Of a stretch of DNA of 64,000 bases, positions 51,226-60,997 are shown in pieces. Under the pieces are notes generated by a model. The model ran no database searches, was not told the origin of the DNA, and saw only the letters and a list, made by a program, of their open reading frames with translations. Location: contig JAEEYO010000036.1 in NCBI GenBank assembly GCA_016288205.1, positions 1 to 64,000 of the forward strand, read 5' to 3'. Position numbers and translations under genes: made by a program. This stretch comes from Treponema sp. (GTDB taxonomy: Bacteria; Spirochaetota; Spirochaetia; Treponematales; Treponemataceae). Position 1 is the first letter of the stretch, and each line of letters starts with the position of its first letter.

Positions 51226-51570
51226 CTACCCCGTGATGTCAATATGCTGTCCCAAGGACGGATCGCTTATCACATACTGGGAAGTCTCTTGGTTTTCGTC
51301 CTCGGAATCTTCCCCGGATTTTTTCTTTTTTCCCTGGGTCAAGGCTCCACCACCGCTACTCCCCTGCCTCAAGTCGTTTTTGATTGTGTTAGTATCGGTG
51401 CTGTTTTCAGTAGCCTTTACCGTTTTGGAACTTTCCAGCCTGTCCTGAGCAGTCTTGTTGATCATGCTCTGATTGGCAGCCTGTGCCTGTTGATTCTGAG
51501 ACGCATTAAATTTCGCAACATTGTCCATCTGCGAATAAATGACGGACAGATCAATTGGTTGTATAGCCAT
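51226..51570 (-). CDS. Small hydrophilic protein of the flagellar cluster
   Basis: 114 residues, without membrane segments. It is rich in Asn, Gln, Ser and charged residues (QQAQAANQSMINKTAQ; GKKKKSGEDSEDENQE) and so probably disordered. It overlaps the fapA 3' end by 20 bp and precedes the DUF6115-like gene by 3 bp, so it is a real part of the operon. The family is not recognised. Confidence 0.62.
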   Translation of the reverse strand: MAIQPIDLSVIYSQMDNVAKFNASQNQQAQAANQSMINKTAQDRLESSKTVKATENSTDTNTIKNDLRQGSSGGGALTQGKKKKSGEDSEDENQETSQYVISDPSLGQHIDITG

Positions 51571-53515
51571 CTGGTCCCTTTATATCATCAGTATTCGGAT
51601 TGTATTTTCCGCGACGCACGAATCCGTTCTCATAATAGAAAGTGACGGCCTTGACGTTGGTCTTGAGATCATCCTCGCGATCCCTGACACGGATTTTTGC
51701 ACCCGCATAAGCCGTACCGGAAATGTTGACCTTTCCAGCCACCTTCAAATCCTTGAGACGAGCGTCAATCTCGTTGATTTCCTCGGATGCCTTGGCTGTC
51801 TCATCATCTATCTCGTTCTTGCGTGTAATCAGCTGGTTAAGAGATTCTTCCTTGTCTTTCGGCAGAGAACGGCGGATCTTACGCTGCTCCTCAAGATGTG
51901 CGATGCTCAAATCGATTTCCTCAAGCTCGGCGACCAGCTTTGCCTGCATCTCCTGCAGCTCCTGCATACGCTTCTTTGCCTTCGGATCAATTCCGACCTC
52001 AAGCACAGTTTCCGTTCCACCGGCGGGAGAACCAAGGTTTTTCGCGGTGATTTCCTCCGTTGCAAAGAGGTGTCCTCCGACAATCTGGGCGCGCTTACCC
52101 TTGAGCACAATCTTTTTCATTGCGGTAACTTCGGAGTTAACGATACTGTCGTTGATTATGACATACTCGCCTGCCTCAATCTTGACGTTCTCCACGTGGT
52201 GAGCCCAAATGGACTTCGGTGTGGAGATGAATCCCTCGTGCCTTCCTGAGACACCCTGGGAGATAACGATGTCTCCACCGGCCTCAATGCGGCAGTTTCC
52301 GACGGTTCCATAAACCTCAACATTACCGTCAGCCTTGATGTTGAATCCGTCCTCGACGTTTCCACGGACAATAACGGTACCCATGAAGGTGATGTGTCCT
52401 GTCTTGATGTTGACACCCTTCTCCTCGCGAACCGGCTCAACAGAAAGCTTGTCTCCCTGCAAAAGAACCTCACCGTTACATGTGGCCACGATTGAAAGTC
52501 CGTCATCACCAATCTTAACGTTCTGTCCGAGCGGAATATTGATGTCCTTTCCGTTTTTCGCCTCAAGATAGCGTCCCATGATGGTCTTTCCGCCCTTACC
52601 CTGCTGGGGAAGAACCTTGACCGCAAGAACCTGTCCCTCGACGACGTTCTCAATCAGGTTGAGCTGCTTGAAGTCCACCTGACCGTTATCAGCTTCCTTA
52701 AGACGCAGCTTTGTATGGTCCGTCTCAACCTTATAGTCAATGTATGCGTCATTTCCGTCCTTAGGCAAAACGGCGGCCGCTACCTCAAACGGAATATTGT
52801 AAACTGGATTGTCCACGAACTCAATGATTTTGTCCTCAAGGATTCCTGCGACGACACCCTGAATTCTGAGTTTCTGGAGGATTGCATCCATGGAGATTTC
52901 AGAACCACTCTGTGAAGGCGGAGAAGCCGTAATGGTAGCGCTCATCTCGTCCTTTGCAATGTCCACGGCAAAAATAGCGTCGCCCGCAGCCACACGTGAG
53001 TAGGATCCGATTTCCGCATAATCGTCGTTGGTTCCCTCCACACACAGCTTCTTAATAAGAGCGTCATCAAGAGTCCTTGTGTCAGCACGCTTTGCCTCGA
53101 TAATGACATCGTTGAAATTGACGGGTCTTCCCTTTCCGACGGGGAGCACAATCTTGAGGTAAATGCCATCCCCGAAGCGACGCACGTGATAGATTCCGTC
53201 CACATCCAGATTCTTTGCTTCTTCCTGAGCATCGGTTCCACCGGATACGGCAAGAGCCTCCTCCATCTTTTTCTGGATAAACTGGGAATTCTGATATACA
53301 CGGAGCACCCAGGGCTTCTTTGCGACACCCATCACTCCTGCAAATCCCTTTTCAAGGACCTCATATTCAAGATTGGAAATTTTTGAGTCAAGCTGAAGTG
53401 CTGCGTCGGAAAGACACTCCTCAATGGTATCTCCACGAACTTCCACGGAATGAATTTCCTTGTCAATCTTCAGAATCTTTTCCATGTCAGCCCTGAGTTG
53501 GTCAAGCGTTACCAT
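51551..53515 (-). CDS. fapA: FapA family (DUF342) flagellar assembly/polar protein
   Basis: 654 residues. The first 80 or so residues are a Jag_N-type domain (SVEVRGDTIEECLSDAALQLDSKISNLEYEVLEKGFAGVMGVAKKPWVLRVY). The central DUF342 beta-helix region has repeating MGTVIVRGNVEDGFNIKADGNVEVYGTV. It is followed by a coiled coil (QELQEMQAKLVAELEEIDLSIAHLEEQRK). FapA proteins in Vibrio and others help place polar flagella, which fits with FlhF and FlhG upstream. A sigma28-like site and a hairpin lie just before it. Confidence 0.85.
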   Translation of the reverse strand: MVTLDQLRADMEKILKIDKEIHSVEVRGDTIEECLSDAALQLDSKISNLEYEVLEKGFAGVMGVAKKPWVLRVYQNSQFIQKKMEEALAVSGGTDAQEEAKNLDVDGIYHVRRFGDGIYLKIVLPVGKGRPVNFNDVIIEAKRADTRTLDDALIKKLCVEGTNDDYAEIGSYSRVAAGDAIFAVDIAKDEMSATITASPPSQSGSEISMDAILQKLRIQGVVAGILEDKIIEFVDNPVYNIPFEVAAAVLPKDGNDAYIDYKVETDHTKLRLKEADNGQVDFKQLNLIENVVEGQVLAVKVLPQQGKGGKTIMGRYLEAKNGKDINIPLGQNVKIGDDGLSIVATCNGEVLLQGDKLSVEPVREEKGVNIKTGHITFMGTVIVRGNVEDGFNIKADGNVEVYGTVGNCRIEAGGDIVISQGVSGRHEGFISTPKSIWAHHVENVKIEAGEYVIINDSIVNSEVTAMKKIVLKGKRAQIVGGHLFATEEITAKNLGSPAGGTETVLEVGIDPKAKKRMQELQEMQAKLVAELEEIDLSIAHLEEQRKIRRSLPKDKEESLNQLITRKNEIDDETAKASEEINEIDARLKDLKVAGKVNISGTAYAGAKIRVRDREDDLKTNVKAVTFYYENGFVRRGKYNPNTDDIKGPDGYTTN

Positions 53516-53545
53516 AAATCCCCCTTAAAAAATACGCGTCGGGCG

Positions 53546-53569
53546 TTGAAAAACGAAGGTCAGACCTTC
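53546..53569 (-). terminator. Hairpin with T-run between the sigma gene and fapA
   Basis: GAAGG-TCTGA-CCTTC followed by GTTTTTC on the minus strand. It may terminate the upstream flagellar transcript or, given the promoter just before it, act as an attenuator in the fapA leader. The stem is short. Confidence 0.4.
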
Positions 53570-53576
53570 TTCTATA

Positions 53577-53602
53577 ATATCGGCGAAATCACCTCGGTTC
53601 TA
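53577..53602 (-). promoter_or_regulatory. Sigma28-like promoter for fapA and following genes
   Basis: TAGA, 14 bp, GCCGATAT on the minus strand. The -10 matches GCCGATAA at 7 of 8 bases, the -35 matches TAAA at 3 of 4, and the spacer is one short. It lies right after the sigma28 gene. Confidence 0.4.
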
Positions 53603-53611
53603 TAGGAAGGG

Positions 53612-54409
53612 CTAAAAAATACCCTTTCTGAAACTGGTCAGTTTTGCACGGAGCCTCAGGTTTGCCTTTGAATGCAGCTGGCTGATTCGGCTCTCGCTGA
53701 CGTTCAGGACCTGTCCTATCTCACGGAAAGTCAAATCCTCATTATAATAGAGGACAATGACCATTTTCTCGTTCTTGGGCAGCTCATTGATTGCCTCGAT
53801 TATGACCTTGCGGACCTCCTCCCTTTCCACAATCACATCAGGATTCAGGCTTGAGGGAGACTCTATGTTGTCGCCTATGGACATGTGATCGCTGTCATCA
53901 CCGGAGTACCACACATCGTTCAGGGAAAGAATGCTCGTACCGCTCACCTTCATCATGGTAGACTGATACTCGCTTTCGGACATGCCCATTGCCTTCGCAA
54001 TCTCAGAGTCAGTGGCGGCCCTGCCCAGCTTGGACTCCAGCTCACCGATGGCATCCTCTATCTCACGGGATTTCTGGCGGACTGAACGTGGAACCCAATC
54101 CTGCTCGCGAAGTTCATCAAAAATCGCGCCTCTGATGCGGGTAACGGCATAAGTCTTGAACTTAACGTTCTTGTCGGGATCGAATTTCTTTATGGCATCG
54201 AGCAATCCGAACTGACCGTAACCGACCAGATCATCAAATTCAACGCTGTCCGGCATTCCCGCAGACACTTTGCCCGCAACATATTTCACCAGAGGCATAT
54301 ACTGACGAATAAACCTATCTCTTATGGCAGGAGACTTCGTCTTCTTATATTCATGCCAAAGTTCGTCTTCGTTTTTTTCCTCAATAAGCGAATTTCCCAT
54401 TCTCCACAC
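53612..54409 (-). CDS. fliA: RNA polymerase sigma factor for flagellar operon (FliA/WhiG, sigma28)
   Basis: 265 residues with the sigma-28 layout. Region 2 is VEFDDLVGYGQFGLLDAIKKFDPDKNVKFKTYAVTRIRGAIFDELREQDWVPRSVR, the FliA/WhiG signature. Region 3 is LGRAATDSEIAKAMGMSESEYQ. Region 4 is EDLTFREIGQVLNVSESRISQLHSKA. It directs transcription of late flagellar and chemotaxis genes, and probably the 14282 operon. The start may be MGNSL, four codons in. Confidence 0.95.
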   Translation of the reverse strand: MWRMGNSLIEEKNEDELWHEYKKTKSPAIRDRFIRQYMPLVKYVAGKVSAGMPDSVEFDDLVGYGQFGLLDAIKKFDPDKNVKFKTYAVTRIRGAIFDELREQDWVPRSVRQKSREIEDAIGELESKLGRAATDSEIAKAMGMSESEYQSTMMKVSGTSILSLNDVWYSGDDSDHMSIGDNIESPSSLNPDVIVEREEVRKVIIEAINELPKNEKMVIVLYYNEDLTFREIGQVLNVSESRISQLHSKANLRLRAKLTSFRKGIF

Positions 54410-54454
54410 CCTTTTTTTTCTAAATAAAATAAAGCGACTAAAAAAATCGCATTA

Positions 54455-55249
54455 CTATTCCTCTTTTTTCAAAATTGTCTGAATTGCCTTGGCAAGTGTC
54501 GCCGCGTCATGGTCAGCAGCCCTTGATCCGTCAGAGAAAGTCGGTCTGTCAGAATATCCTGAGTTACCGCTTTCGGCAAAATCAGAGTCATTTATGATGT
54601 CGCTGGTTGAAAACCCGTCATCCTCAGTTCCAAGCTCGGAATCGAAATCCATCATGTCGGGAAGCTCATCCACGTCTCCAGCCCTGCTTACCGCCGCCTC
54701 ATCTTTCAATGAAGTTCCCAACGGCACGGGAGTAAATCCTGAGTCAGCCGCAGGAGCCGCTTTCGGAGTCTCTGTCTTTGCGGGAGCCGCAGCCTGAGGA
54801 GCGCTCTCTTTTTTGGCAGGAATTTCCTCCACCTGCTCCGCCATCGGAACTGAATCCACGGAAGGAGCCGGCTCAACCATGGGCCTTTCCTCCGCTGGGC
54901 TGGACTGTTTTCTCATTCCGTCCAGATTTTCAGCCCCCAGTCCCACGCGATTCTGGGAGACCGGGAATTTCAAATCATCGCTCGCATCGGAAAGCTCCTC
55001 GTCCGCAATCGTGATGTCCACCATCTTTCCGCGCTCAGGAGAGGCTTTTTTTCCGAGTCCGGGAGAATCTGAGTCCAGGAAACGGGAGAAAACAAAATCT
55101 ATCAACAAAAACAATCCTGCAAAAACAACCGCAAATATAACTCCGCGCCCCAGGGAAACAAAAAATTTCCTGGATGCGACAAGGCTTATTAAAAAGGACA
55201 GCGCAAATCCGAAAATTGCCGGCATAAACATTTTTTTTATGTTCTGCAT
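54455..55249 (-). CDS. Hypothetical membrane protein of the flagellar cluster
   Basis: 264 residues. Two N-terminal membrane helices (FMPAIFGFALSFLISLVAS and VIFAVVFAGLFLLIDFVFS) are followed by a long acidic, Ser/Pro/Ala-rich cytoplasmic or periplasmic tail (PAKKESAPQAAAPAKTETPKAAPAADSG). The last 25 residues (SRAADHDAATLAKAIQTILKKEE) look like a small helix. It is conserved in position between flhG and the sigma gene in treponemes. No function is known to me. Confidence 0.65.
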   Translation of the reverse strand: MQNIKKMFMPAIFGFALSFLISLVASRKFFVSLGRGVIFAVVFAGLFLLIDFVFSRFLDSDSPGLGKKASPERGKMVDITIADEELSDASDDLKFPVSQNRVGLGAENLDGMRKQSSPAEERPMVEPAPSVDSVPMAEQVEEIPAKKESAPQAAAPAKTETPKAAPAADSGFTPVPLGTSLKDEAAVSRAGDVDELPDMMDFDSELGTEDDGFSTSDIINDSDFAESGNSGYSDRPTFSDGSRAADHDAATLAKAIQTILKKEE

Positions 55250-55303
55250 AAGTAAAAATCCTCCATCTATTAGATTACGTCATAATACGCTTCGGGTCAA
55301 GTT

Positions 55304-56173
55304 TTATTTTTTCTTCTTGTTTCCGCCCACGAATTTCTTAAGGAAAGTAGAGACTCCCGCAGAAGTAACGTTGTCAGTCTTCTCAATGCGGCCGACAATA
55401 TGCTTCAGACATACGGCGGGACGCGACGTGGGATTTACGACCATAAAGGGCTTCTGCCTGATTACGGCGGTCTGAACCACAGGATCGTCATACACGAAAC
55501 CTATGTAGTCCACTTTGTAATTCAGGAACTGCGCCACAATCGTGATGATTCGCTCGGAGATTCTTTTTCCCTCGTCAGCGGAATGCACGCGGTTCACAAG
55601 CAGCTTTATGTTGATTTCCCGGTTCACAAGCTCGGTGGAAATAATCTTTATGATTCCATAGGCATCGGTAATTGCGGTCGGCTCCGGAGTCGTAACGACA
55701 TAAACCTCATCGGCGGCGGCAACAAACTGCAATACATTGTTGGCAATACCCGCTCCAGTGTCTATGATGATTATGTCCGCGTTTCCGAGCGATGCAAATT
55801 CCTTGGTAAAATAGGCAAGCTCCTCCACCGAAAGATTCGCAATCTTAGAGAAACCGTTTGCTCCGGCTATGAACTTGATTCCGAACTCAGTGTCCAGAAT
55901 AATCTCGCTCATCTTTTTCTGATGGTTGATCACCTGCATGAGATTGTACCGGGGCACAATGTTCAAGAGGACGTTGACGTTCGCCATACCCATATCGCCG
56001 TCAATCAAGATGACCCTCTTTCCAATCTCCGCATAAGCAATAGCCATGTTCACGGCAATGTTAGTCTTACCTACACCACCCTTTCCGCTGGTTATCGCTA
56101 TGATTCTCGTCTTGTGGCTGCCGTCATTGCCCATCATGGCACGCAGCTCGTTTGCCTGCTCTTCCATTCCCAT
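55304..56173 (-). CDS. flhG: MinD-like ATPase, flagellar number regulator FlhG
   Basis: 289 residues. Deviant Walker A GKGGVGKTNIAVN, IDGDMGMANVNVLLNIVP and DIIIIDTGAGIANNVLQF are the MinD/ParA-type motifs. FlhG controls flagellar number, acting on FlhF. The N-terminal segment (MGMEEQANELRAMM) contains the Q-x-x-x-L-R motif used to stimulate FlhF. It follows flhF in the operon. Confidence 0.92.
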   Translation of the reverse strand: MGMEEQANELRAMMGNDGSHKTRIIAITSGKGGVGKTNIAVNMAIAYAEIGKRVILIDGDMGMANVNVLLNIVPRYNLMQVINHQKKMSEIILDTEFGIKFIAGANGFSKIANLSVEELAYFTKEFASLGNADIIIIDTGAGIANNVLQFVAAADEVYVVTTPEPTAITDAYGIIKIISTELVNREINIKLLVNRVHSADEGKRISERIITIVAQFLNYKVDYIGFVYDDPVVQTAVIRQKPFMVVNPTSRPAVCLKHIVGRIEKTDNVTSAGVSTFLKKFVGGNKKKK

Positions 56174-56221
56174 TTTACTCTTGCCTATAATTTTCCTATA
56201 TTCAAAACTGACTCTCAGAAA

Positions 56222-57634
56222 TCAGTTTTCCGTTTCCTCTTCATCGGCTTCTTCGGGGCCGTAAAGCTCAATCAGACGATTCCGATCCACCGTGAATCCA
56301 GAAAGATACCGCATGAACTGCAGGGGATGAGCCCTCTTCAATGCATTCAATATTTTCTGTCCGGTCGCAACCATGGAAACCGACTTTTCCTTTTCAGCGA
56401 GCACGCTCAGTACATTGCCGTAAGAAAGCGTCTCGTCGCACTTGGTAATTATCACGCTCCTGTAATTGAAGGAATCGTAGTTGCGGATGATAAACTCCAC
56501 ATCTTTCGCCTTTGTCGTAGCCGATATTGCCAGATAGATGTCCGCCTTCATTCCGTCCACATCCAGGAGAGTGTGCAATTTCGCGATGTTCTCCAAATCC
56601 CTGGGACTGTATCCGCTCGTGTCAATGAAAATAAAGTCCTTTGTGTTTCTGTAGGACTTGTACAGTCTCTCAAGCTCCTCCGAGTTGCCCGCCCTCTGCA
56701 CTTCAACTTCCATAATGGACGCATAGCGTGAAAGCTGTTGTTCCGCCGCAACACGCATTGAATCAGCCGCAATCATAAGGATTTTCGGAGTCTCCATGCC
56801 GCTGTTTTTCGAAAGCATCATAACCTTCGCCGCCATCTTCGCAACCGTAGTCGTCTTTCCCACTCCCGTAGGTCCCACGATTATTATTGTATGCGCGAGT
56901 TTTTTTGACTTGTTCGTGAATTTGGGCGCGATTCTGATTGATTCCGCAATCCACTCCACAACATTGTTCTGGACTTTCTCAAAATCATCGAGATCCTCGT
57001 AGGTCATCTCGTTCCGGATTCTCGCGTTGATTTTTTCTATATAAGAGCGCGTAAATTCATTCTGAGCCAGGTAGTCGTCAATCTTCACGATGGACGGATG
57101 CTTTTCCTGGGATGTCGCAGTATGAGAGAGACTGTCAATCTTCGCATTCAATGACTCAAGTTCTTTTTTCAGGAGCGCAAACTGCTTCAGCTGACTCACC
57201 GCGCCCGGATTGTTGTCCGCCTGCTTCTGGAGGATTGCGTCACGTACCGCCGTAAAATCCTCGCTTCCGATTCCACCGTTGCGCATGGCTTCCCCGGCAT
57301 TTCCACCGGTCCACATTGGTCTTCCGCCCCTCGCATAAGGAGCCATGTCCTGCATCTGACCGGCACTCATCTGTCCGGGTCCCGGATATGCGGCTCCACC
57401 ACGCCCCATTGATCTTCCGGGCACAGCGGTAGAAGGATATTTGTCGTCCACAACATAGTCCACATGAATCATCTCGCGGTTGAAGAGACCGAAAAACCCG
57501 CCCTTCATTACGGTGCGATAATTCATTATCTGATAGCGGTCTCCGTAACGTGAGAAAAGCTTTTCCCTGCAGACCTCAAGGGAGGGACCTTCTATGAACA
57601 TGTTTGTCGTCGTGTTAGCCAGATCATTGTACAT
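56222..57634 (-). CDS. flhF: SRP-type GTPase FlhF, flagellar placement
   Basis: About 470 residues. The G domain has HTIIIVGPTGVGKTTTVAKMAAK (G1) and FIFIDTSGYSPRDLENI (DTxG), and a later T-K-C-D (ITKCDETLSYG). The N-terminal B region (1-170) is Met/Gly/Pro-rich. FlhF recruits flagellar parts to the cell pole. The ATG at 57634 has AGGTGA 5 bp upstream and is preferred to the GTG at 57643; both overlap the flhA end. Confidence 0.93.
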   Translation of the reverse strand: MYNDLANTTTNMFIEGPSLEVCREKLFSRYGDRYQIMNYRTVMKGGFFGLFNREMIHVDYVVDDKYPSTAVPGRSMGRGGAAYPGPGQMSAGQMQDMAPYARGGRPMWTGGNAGEAMRNGGIGSEDFTAVRDAILQKQADNNPGAVSQLKQFALLKKELESLNAKIDSLSHTATSQEKHPSIVKIDDYLAQNEFTRSYIEKINARIRNEMTYEDLDDFEKVQNNVVEWIAESIRIAPKFTNKSKKLAHTIIIVGPTGVGKTTTVAKMAAKVMMLSKNSGMETPKILMIAADSMRVAAEQQLSRYASIMEVEVQRAGNSEELERLYKSYRNTKDFIFIDTSGYSPRDLENIAKLHTLLDVDGMKADIYLAISATTKAKDVEFIIRNYDSFNYRSVIITKCDETLSYGNVLSVLAEKEKSVSMVATGQKILNALKRAHPLQFMRYLSGFTVDRNRLIELYGPEEADEEETEN

Positions 57635-59810
57635 CGATGTCACCTATCCTTTCAACCTTGATTCCGCTTCCGGCTGCCATGACCTCACTGAGCGACAATA
57701 CCACAAGGCGGGGCATTTCACGGGAAGTTGAAGCTTTAACCAACTGTCTGACCTCATCAGGACAGAGAATGATCGGCAGATAGTTTCTTTCGTTTACAGC
57801 TGCGATGGCAGAGCTCATTGCTTCTATATACTTGCGTCCCTCGACTGGATCAAAAGCGACGAACGGCTCTTGTCCGGCACTCACGGCCTTATGCTCAAGG
57901 ATTTTGTTGGCAAGGTTCTGTGAGAGCATGAGCACGGAAAGCACACGGTTTTCATCCGCATACTGGAGACAAATCTGTGAGCCGAGCGCCTGACGCACCT
58001 TTTCCGTAAGAATCCAGGGATCCTTTGTAATCGGAGCAAAGTTCGCGAGTGTTTCCAAAATGACAACCATATTTCGGATGCTGACCTGCTCGTCCAAAAG
58101 CGCCTTGAGAACAGCCTCGATCTGACCATAGCTCATCTTGTCTGGACCGTTGAGAACTTCATCCACAACAACAGGATTGGTTTCCTTAATCTTGTTGACG
58201 ATTGAGCTGACTTCCTGACGGCTCAGGATTTCAGACGCATGCTGTCTTATGATTTCCGTAAGGTGAGTTGCGATGATTGTCGGAGGATCGATGACCACGT
58301 ATCCCACGCGCTCCGCCTCCGCCCTCTTTGACTCAGGCAGCCAGATTGCTTCCATGCCGAACGCTGGATCGTAGGTTTTCTCTCCCGCCATGACATTCTC
58401 TTTTTTAACGCCGCCCGCATTAAGGCACATATAGTATCCGAGCTTCAAGCGGCTTCTTCCCGCCTCAATTCCACGGATTTTGAAGGAGTATTCCTCGGGC
58501 TCAATTCCCATGCTGTCTCTGATTCGGATGGGAGGAACGACAAGGCCAAGCTCCAGCGCCTGCTCACGACGGATTCTCGTAACACGCTCAAGCAGCTCCG
58601 CACCCTTTTCCTTGTCAACAAGCGGAACGAGGGCGTATCCCAAATCCAATGAGAGAGCGTCCAGGGGAACCACGGGAGAAACATCGTCCGGGCTTGAACC
58701 CGTCTGCTTCTTTGACTTTGCGGCTGCAACTGCGGTCTGCTTCTTGACTTCCTCGACCTTCTGCATCTTCTGCATACGGATACCAACATAGATGAAGATG
58801 GCACCGACCGGAATAAGAACGAATGTGGCTCCTCCGAAGAACACGATTCCGAGAGCCATGAGAGCAGCGCCTACAATGACGTAAACCGTACCGCTGACAC
58901 TGAAATTCTTTTTGAGCTGGTCGCTGAGGACTTCCTCCGCAGAGCTTCCGGTAACAAGGATACCAGTTGCGAACGAAAGCATGAGTGCCGGGAGCTGGGA
59001 CATAAGACCGTCACCAATCGTGAGTCCCGCGTATGTCTTGAATGCTTCTCCGAACGAGAGACCCGCGCCACTTTTTCCGCCAATCAAATCAGGGAACATG
59101 CCGGTGATGATTCCTCCAATCAGGTTCACGACCGTAATGAAGATTCCCGCCTTGACGTTTCCGCTGACGAATTTTGAGGATCCGTCCATTGACGAGTAAA
59201 AATCAACCTCGCGCCTAATCTGCTCCTTTCTACGGGCAGCCTCTTCCTCAGTTATAGTACCTGCGTTGAACTCATTCTGGATGTCAAACATCTTGTTGTT
59301 CATGCTGTCCAAAGTAAACCTTGCGCTGACCTCAGATACACGGCCCGCACCCTTCGTGACGACGATGACCTGCACGACCACAAGTATAATGAAGATAACG
59401 AATCCGACGACCATGCTGTTGCCGGCGACTATGCCTGCGAAAGCCTGAACGAGAGCACTCTGACCACGCATCGAGCCCATCGGTGCACCAGCCGCAACCG
59501 GATGTGTAAGGATGAGCCTTGTGGACGCTATGTTGATTGCAAGACCGAACAAGGTGACGAGCAACGTGACCCTTGGAAACGAAATGAAATCCGAGGCACG
59601 CTTCGTGTAAATGACGGTCATGAGTATAACGAGAGAAATCGCCAAATTCAAGGCCATAGCAATGTCAACGAACACACTGGTAAGCGGAATGAACATCATC
59701 AATACTGTGAGTATGACAGCCACTGCTACAGAGTTGTTTTGTATTGCTCCAATGATACTGACTTTTCTTACTGATTCTTTATTTTCCCTTTCTGACATTT
59801 GAGTCCCCAC
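57624..59810 (-). CDS. flhA: Flagellar export apparatus protein FlhA
   Basis: 728 residues. The N-terminal 330 residues have about eight membrane helices with the FHIPEP block (TLLVTLFGLAINIASTRLILTHP) and FGIVxGNSMVVGFVIFIILVVVQVIVVTKGAGRVSEVSARFTLDSM. The loop after RFTLDSM reads NNKMFDIQNEFNAG where most FlhA have PGKQMAID. The C-terminal part is the cytosolic substrate-docking domain. It forms the export gate ring with FlhB, FliP, FliQ and FliR. Confidence 0.95.
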   Translation of the reverse strand: MGTQMSERENKESVRKVSIIGAIQNNSVAVAVILTVLMMFIPLTSVFVDIAMALNLAISLVILMTVIYTKRASDFISFPRVTLLVTLFGLAINIASTRLILTHPVAAGAPMGSMRGQSALVQAFAGIVAGNSMVVGFVIFIILVVVQVIVVTKGAGRVSEVSARFTLDSMNNKMFDIQNEFNAGTITEEEAARRKEQIRREVDFYSSMDGSSKFVSGNVKAGIFITVVNLIGGIITGMFPDLIGGKSGAGLSFGEAFKTYAGLTIGDGLMSQLPALMLSFATGILVTGSSAEEVLSDQLKKNFSVSGTVYVIVGAALMALGIVFFGGATFVLIPVGAIFIYVGIRMQKMQKVEEVKKQTAVAAAKSKKQTGSSPDDVSPVVPLDALSLDLGYALVPLVDKEKGAELLERVTRIRREQALELGLVVPPIRIRDSMGIEPEEYSFKIRGIEAGRSRLKLGYYMCLNAGGVKKENVMAGEKTYDPAFGMEAIWLPESKRAEAERVGYVVIDPPTIIATHLTEIIRQHASEILSRQEVSSIVNKIKETNPVVVDEVLNGPDKMSYGQIEAVLKALLDEQVSIRNMVVILETLANFAPITKDPWILTEKVRQALGSQICLQYADENRVLSVLMLSQNLANKILEHKAVSAGQEPFVAFDPVEGRKYIEAMSSAIAAVNERNYLPIILCPDEVRQLVKASTSREMPRLVVLSLSEVMAAGSGIKVERIGDIDVQ

Positions 59811-59881
59811 CCATATCTTATTTTAAACCATATCTTCAAGTTTTTCAATGCTTTAATGCATTTTTTGGCAATTTTTTCTGC

Positions 59882-60997
59882 CTAAACCTTATTTTTTTTC
59901 TCCATATAGCCAATCTCAGCGTAAACAAGGGCTATGGCTCGCCAGTAAACGTCGGGAACCTCCTCTCCCACCTGCACCTCATGGTAAAGACCTCGCGCAA
60001 GAGGCCTGTTTTCCACGGTCGGAACACCGTTCTCACGGGCTATCCGCTTCATGTTCTGCGCCGTCATATCCTCTCCCTTCGCCGTAACCTGAGGAACAGC
60101 ACTGCTCTCCCTCTTCCACTGCACCGCGACTGCATAATGGGTCGGGTTCGTAATCACTACGTCCGCCTCTTTCACAGCCTTGGGAATGTTCTGCAAAAGC
60201 ATCTCCTTTTGGGCGGCCTCCAGATGTCCCTTCACGTCCGGGTCTCCCTCAAGGTCCTTGAACTCCTGCTTGACTTCCTGCTTGGTCATCTTGTTTTCCT
60301 GCCTGAACTGCCGTCTCTGCACGAAATAGTCCAGTATGCCGATTCCCACAAGAATCACTGCGGAAATGATGAGCATTTTGGCAGCGTCCCCGGCAAAGCG
60401 TTTCAGGGCAAGCATGGGTCCTCCGGTCTGCAACGCCGAAAGCAAACGGTCCATGTCCGAGCTGATTATGAGGAAAGCGACCACAGCAATCACCGTCACC
60501 TTGATTATGGACTTCGCGATGTTGAACACGCCCTGGAACGAAAACATGGTCCGCTTGAAATAATCACCGAACCTGGGCACAATCTTGCTGAACTTCGGCG
60601 AGATGGTCTTCGTGGTGAAAATGAATCCCTTGTTCTGAATCAGATTGGAAACTACCGCGGCCACAATGCCCAAAAAAGCAAAGGGAAGCACCATCATCAG
60701 GAAGTACCTGAGAAAAACATACAGGAAAGTAATGTCATCAACCTTTTCCGCCGTAACGTGCTGGAAGAAAAACACCATCATCTCCTCCAGCTTGCGCTCA
60801 ATCCACGGGGCAAAAGGAAGAAGCAGGATGGCGCCGACAAAAAAAACAAGGGCACCGTTGAGTTCCTGACTCTTTGCGACACGTCCTTCCTCGCGGAGTT
60901 TGCGGAGTTTATGTTCTGAAGGCTCCTCGGTTTTTCCCTCATCCTCAGGAGCGAACCACTGCAAGTCAATGAAAGGAATCTTGTAGTATTCTTCCAT
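59882..60997 (-). CDS. flhB: Flagellar export apparatus protein FlhB
   Basis: 371 residues. The acidic start (APEDEGKTEEPSEHKLRKLREEGRVAKSQELNGA) has the usual TEEPTxxKLxxAREEGxVAKS pattern. Four membrane helices follow. The C-terminal domain contains the self-cleavage site NPTH (VVITNPTHYAVAVQW), which switches export specificity from hook to filament. TGATG overlap with fliR. Confidence 0.95.
   Translation of the reverse strand: MEEYYKIPFIDLQWFAPEDEGKTEEPSEHKLRKLREEGRVAKSQELNGALVFFVGAILLLPFAPWIERKLEEMMVFFFQHVTAEKVDDITFLYVFLRYFLMMVLPFAFLGIVAAVVSNLIQNKGFIFTTKTISPKFSKIVPRFGDYFKRTMFSFQGVFNIAKSIIKVTVIAVVAFLIISSDMDRLLSALQTGGPMLALKRFAGDAAKMLIISAVILVGIGILDYFVQRRQFRQENKMTKQEVKQEFKDLEGDPDVKGHLEAAQKEMLLQNIPKAVKEADVVITNPTHYAVAVQWKRESSAVPQVTAKGEDMTAQNMKRIARENGVPTVENRPLARGLYHEVQVGEEVPDVYWRAIALVYAEIGYMEKKNKV

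Noticed and set aside
55400-56731. 443-codon open frame antisense to flhG and flhF
   Set aside because: It crosses two well-supported flagellar genes on the other strand. The translation shows no domain and looks like reverse-strand low-complexity His/Val/Leu sequence.
59981-60919. 312-codon open frame antisense to flhB
   Set aside because: The His/Arg/Leu-rich translation is typical of an antisense frame. flhB has its NPTH site and normal length.
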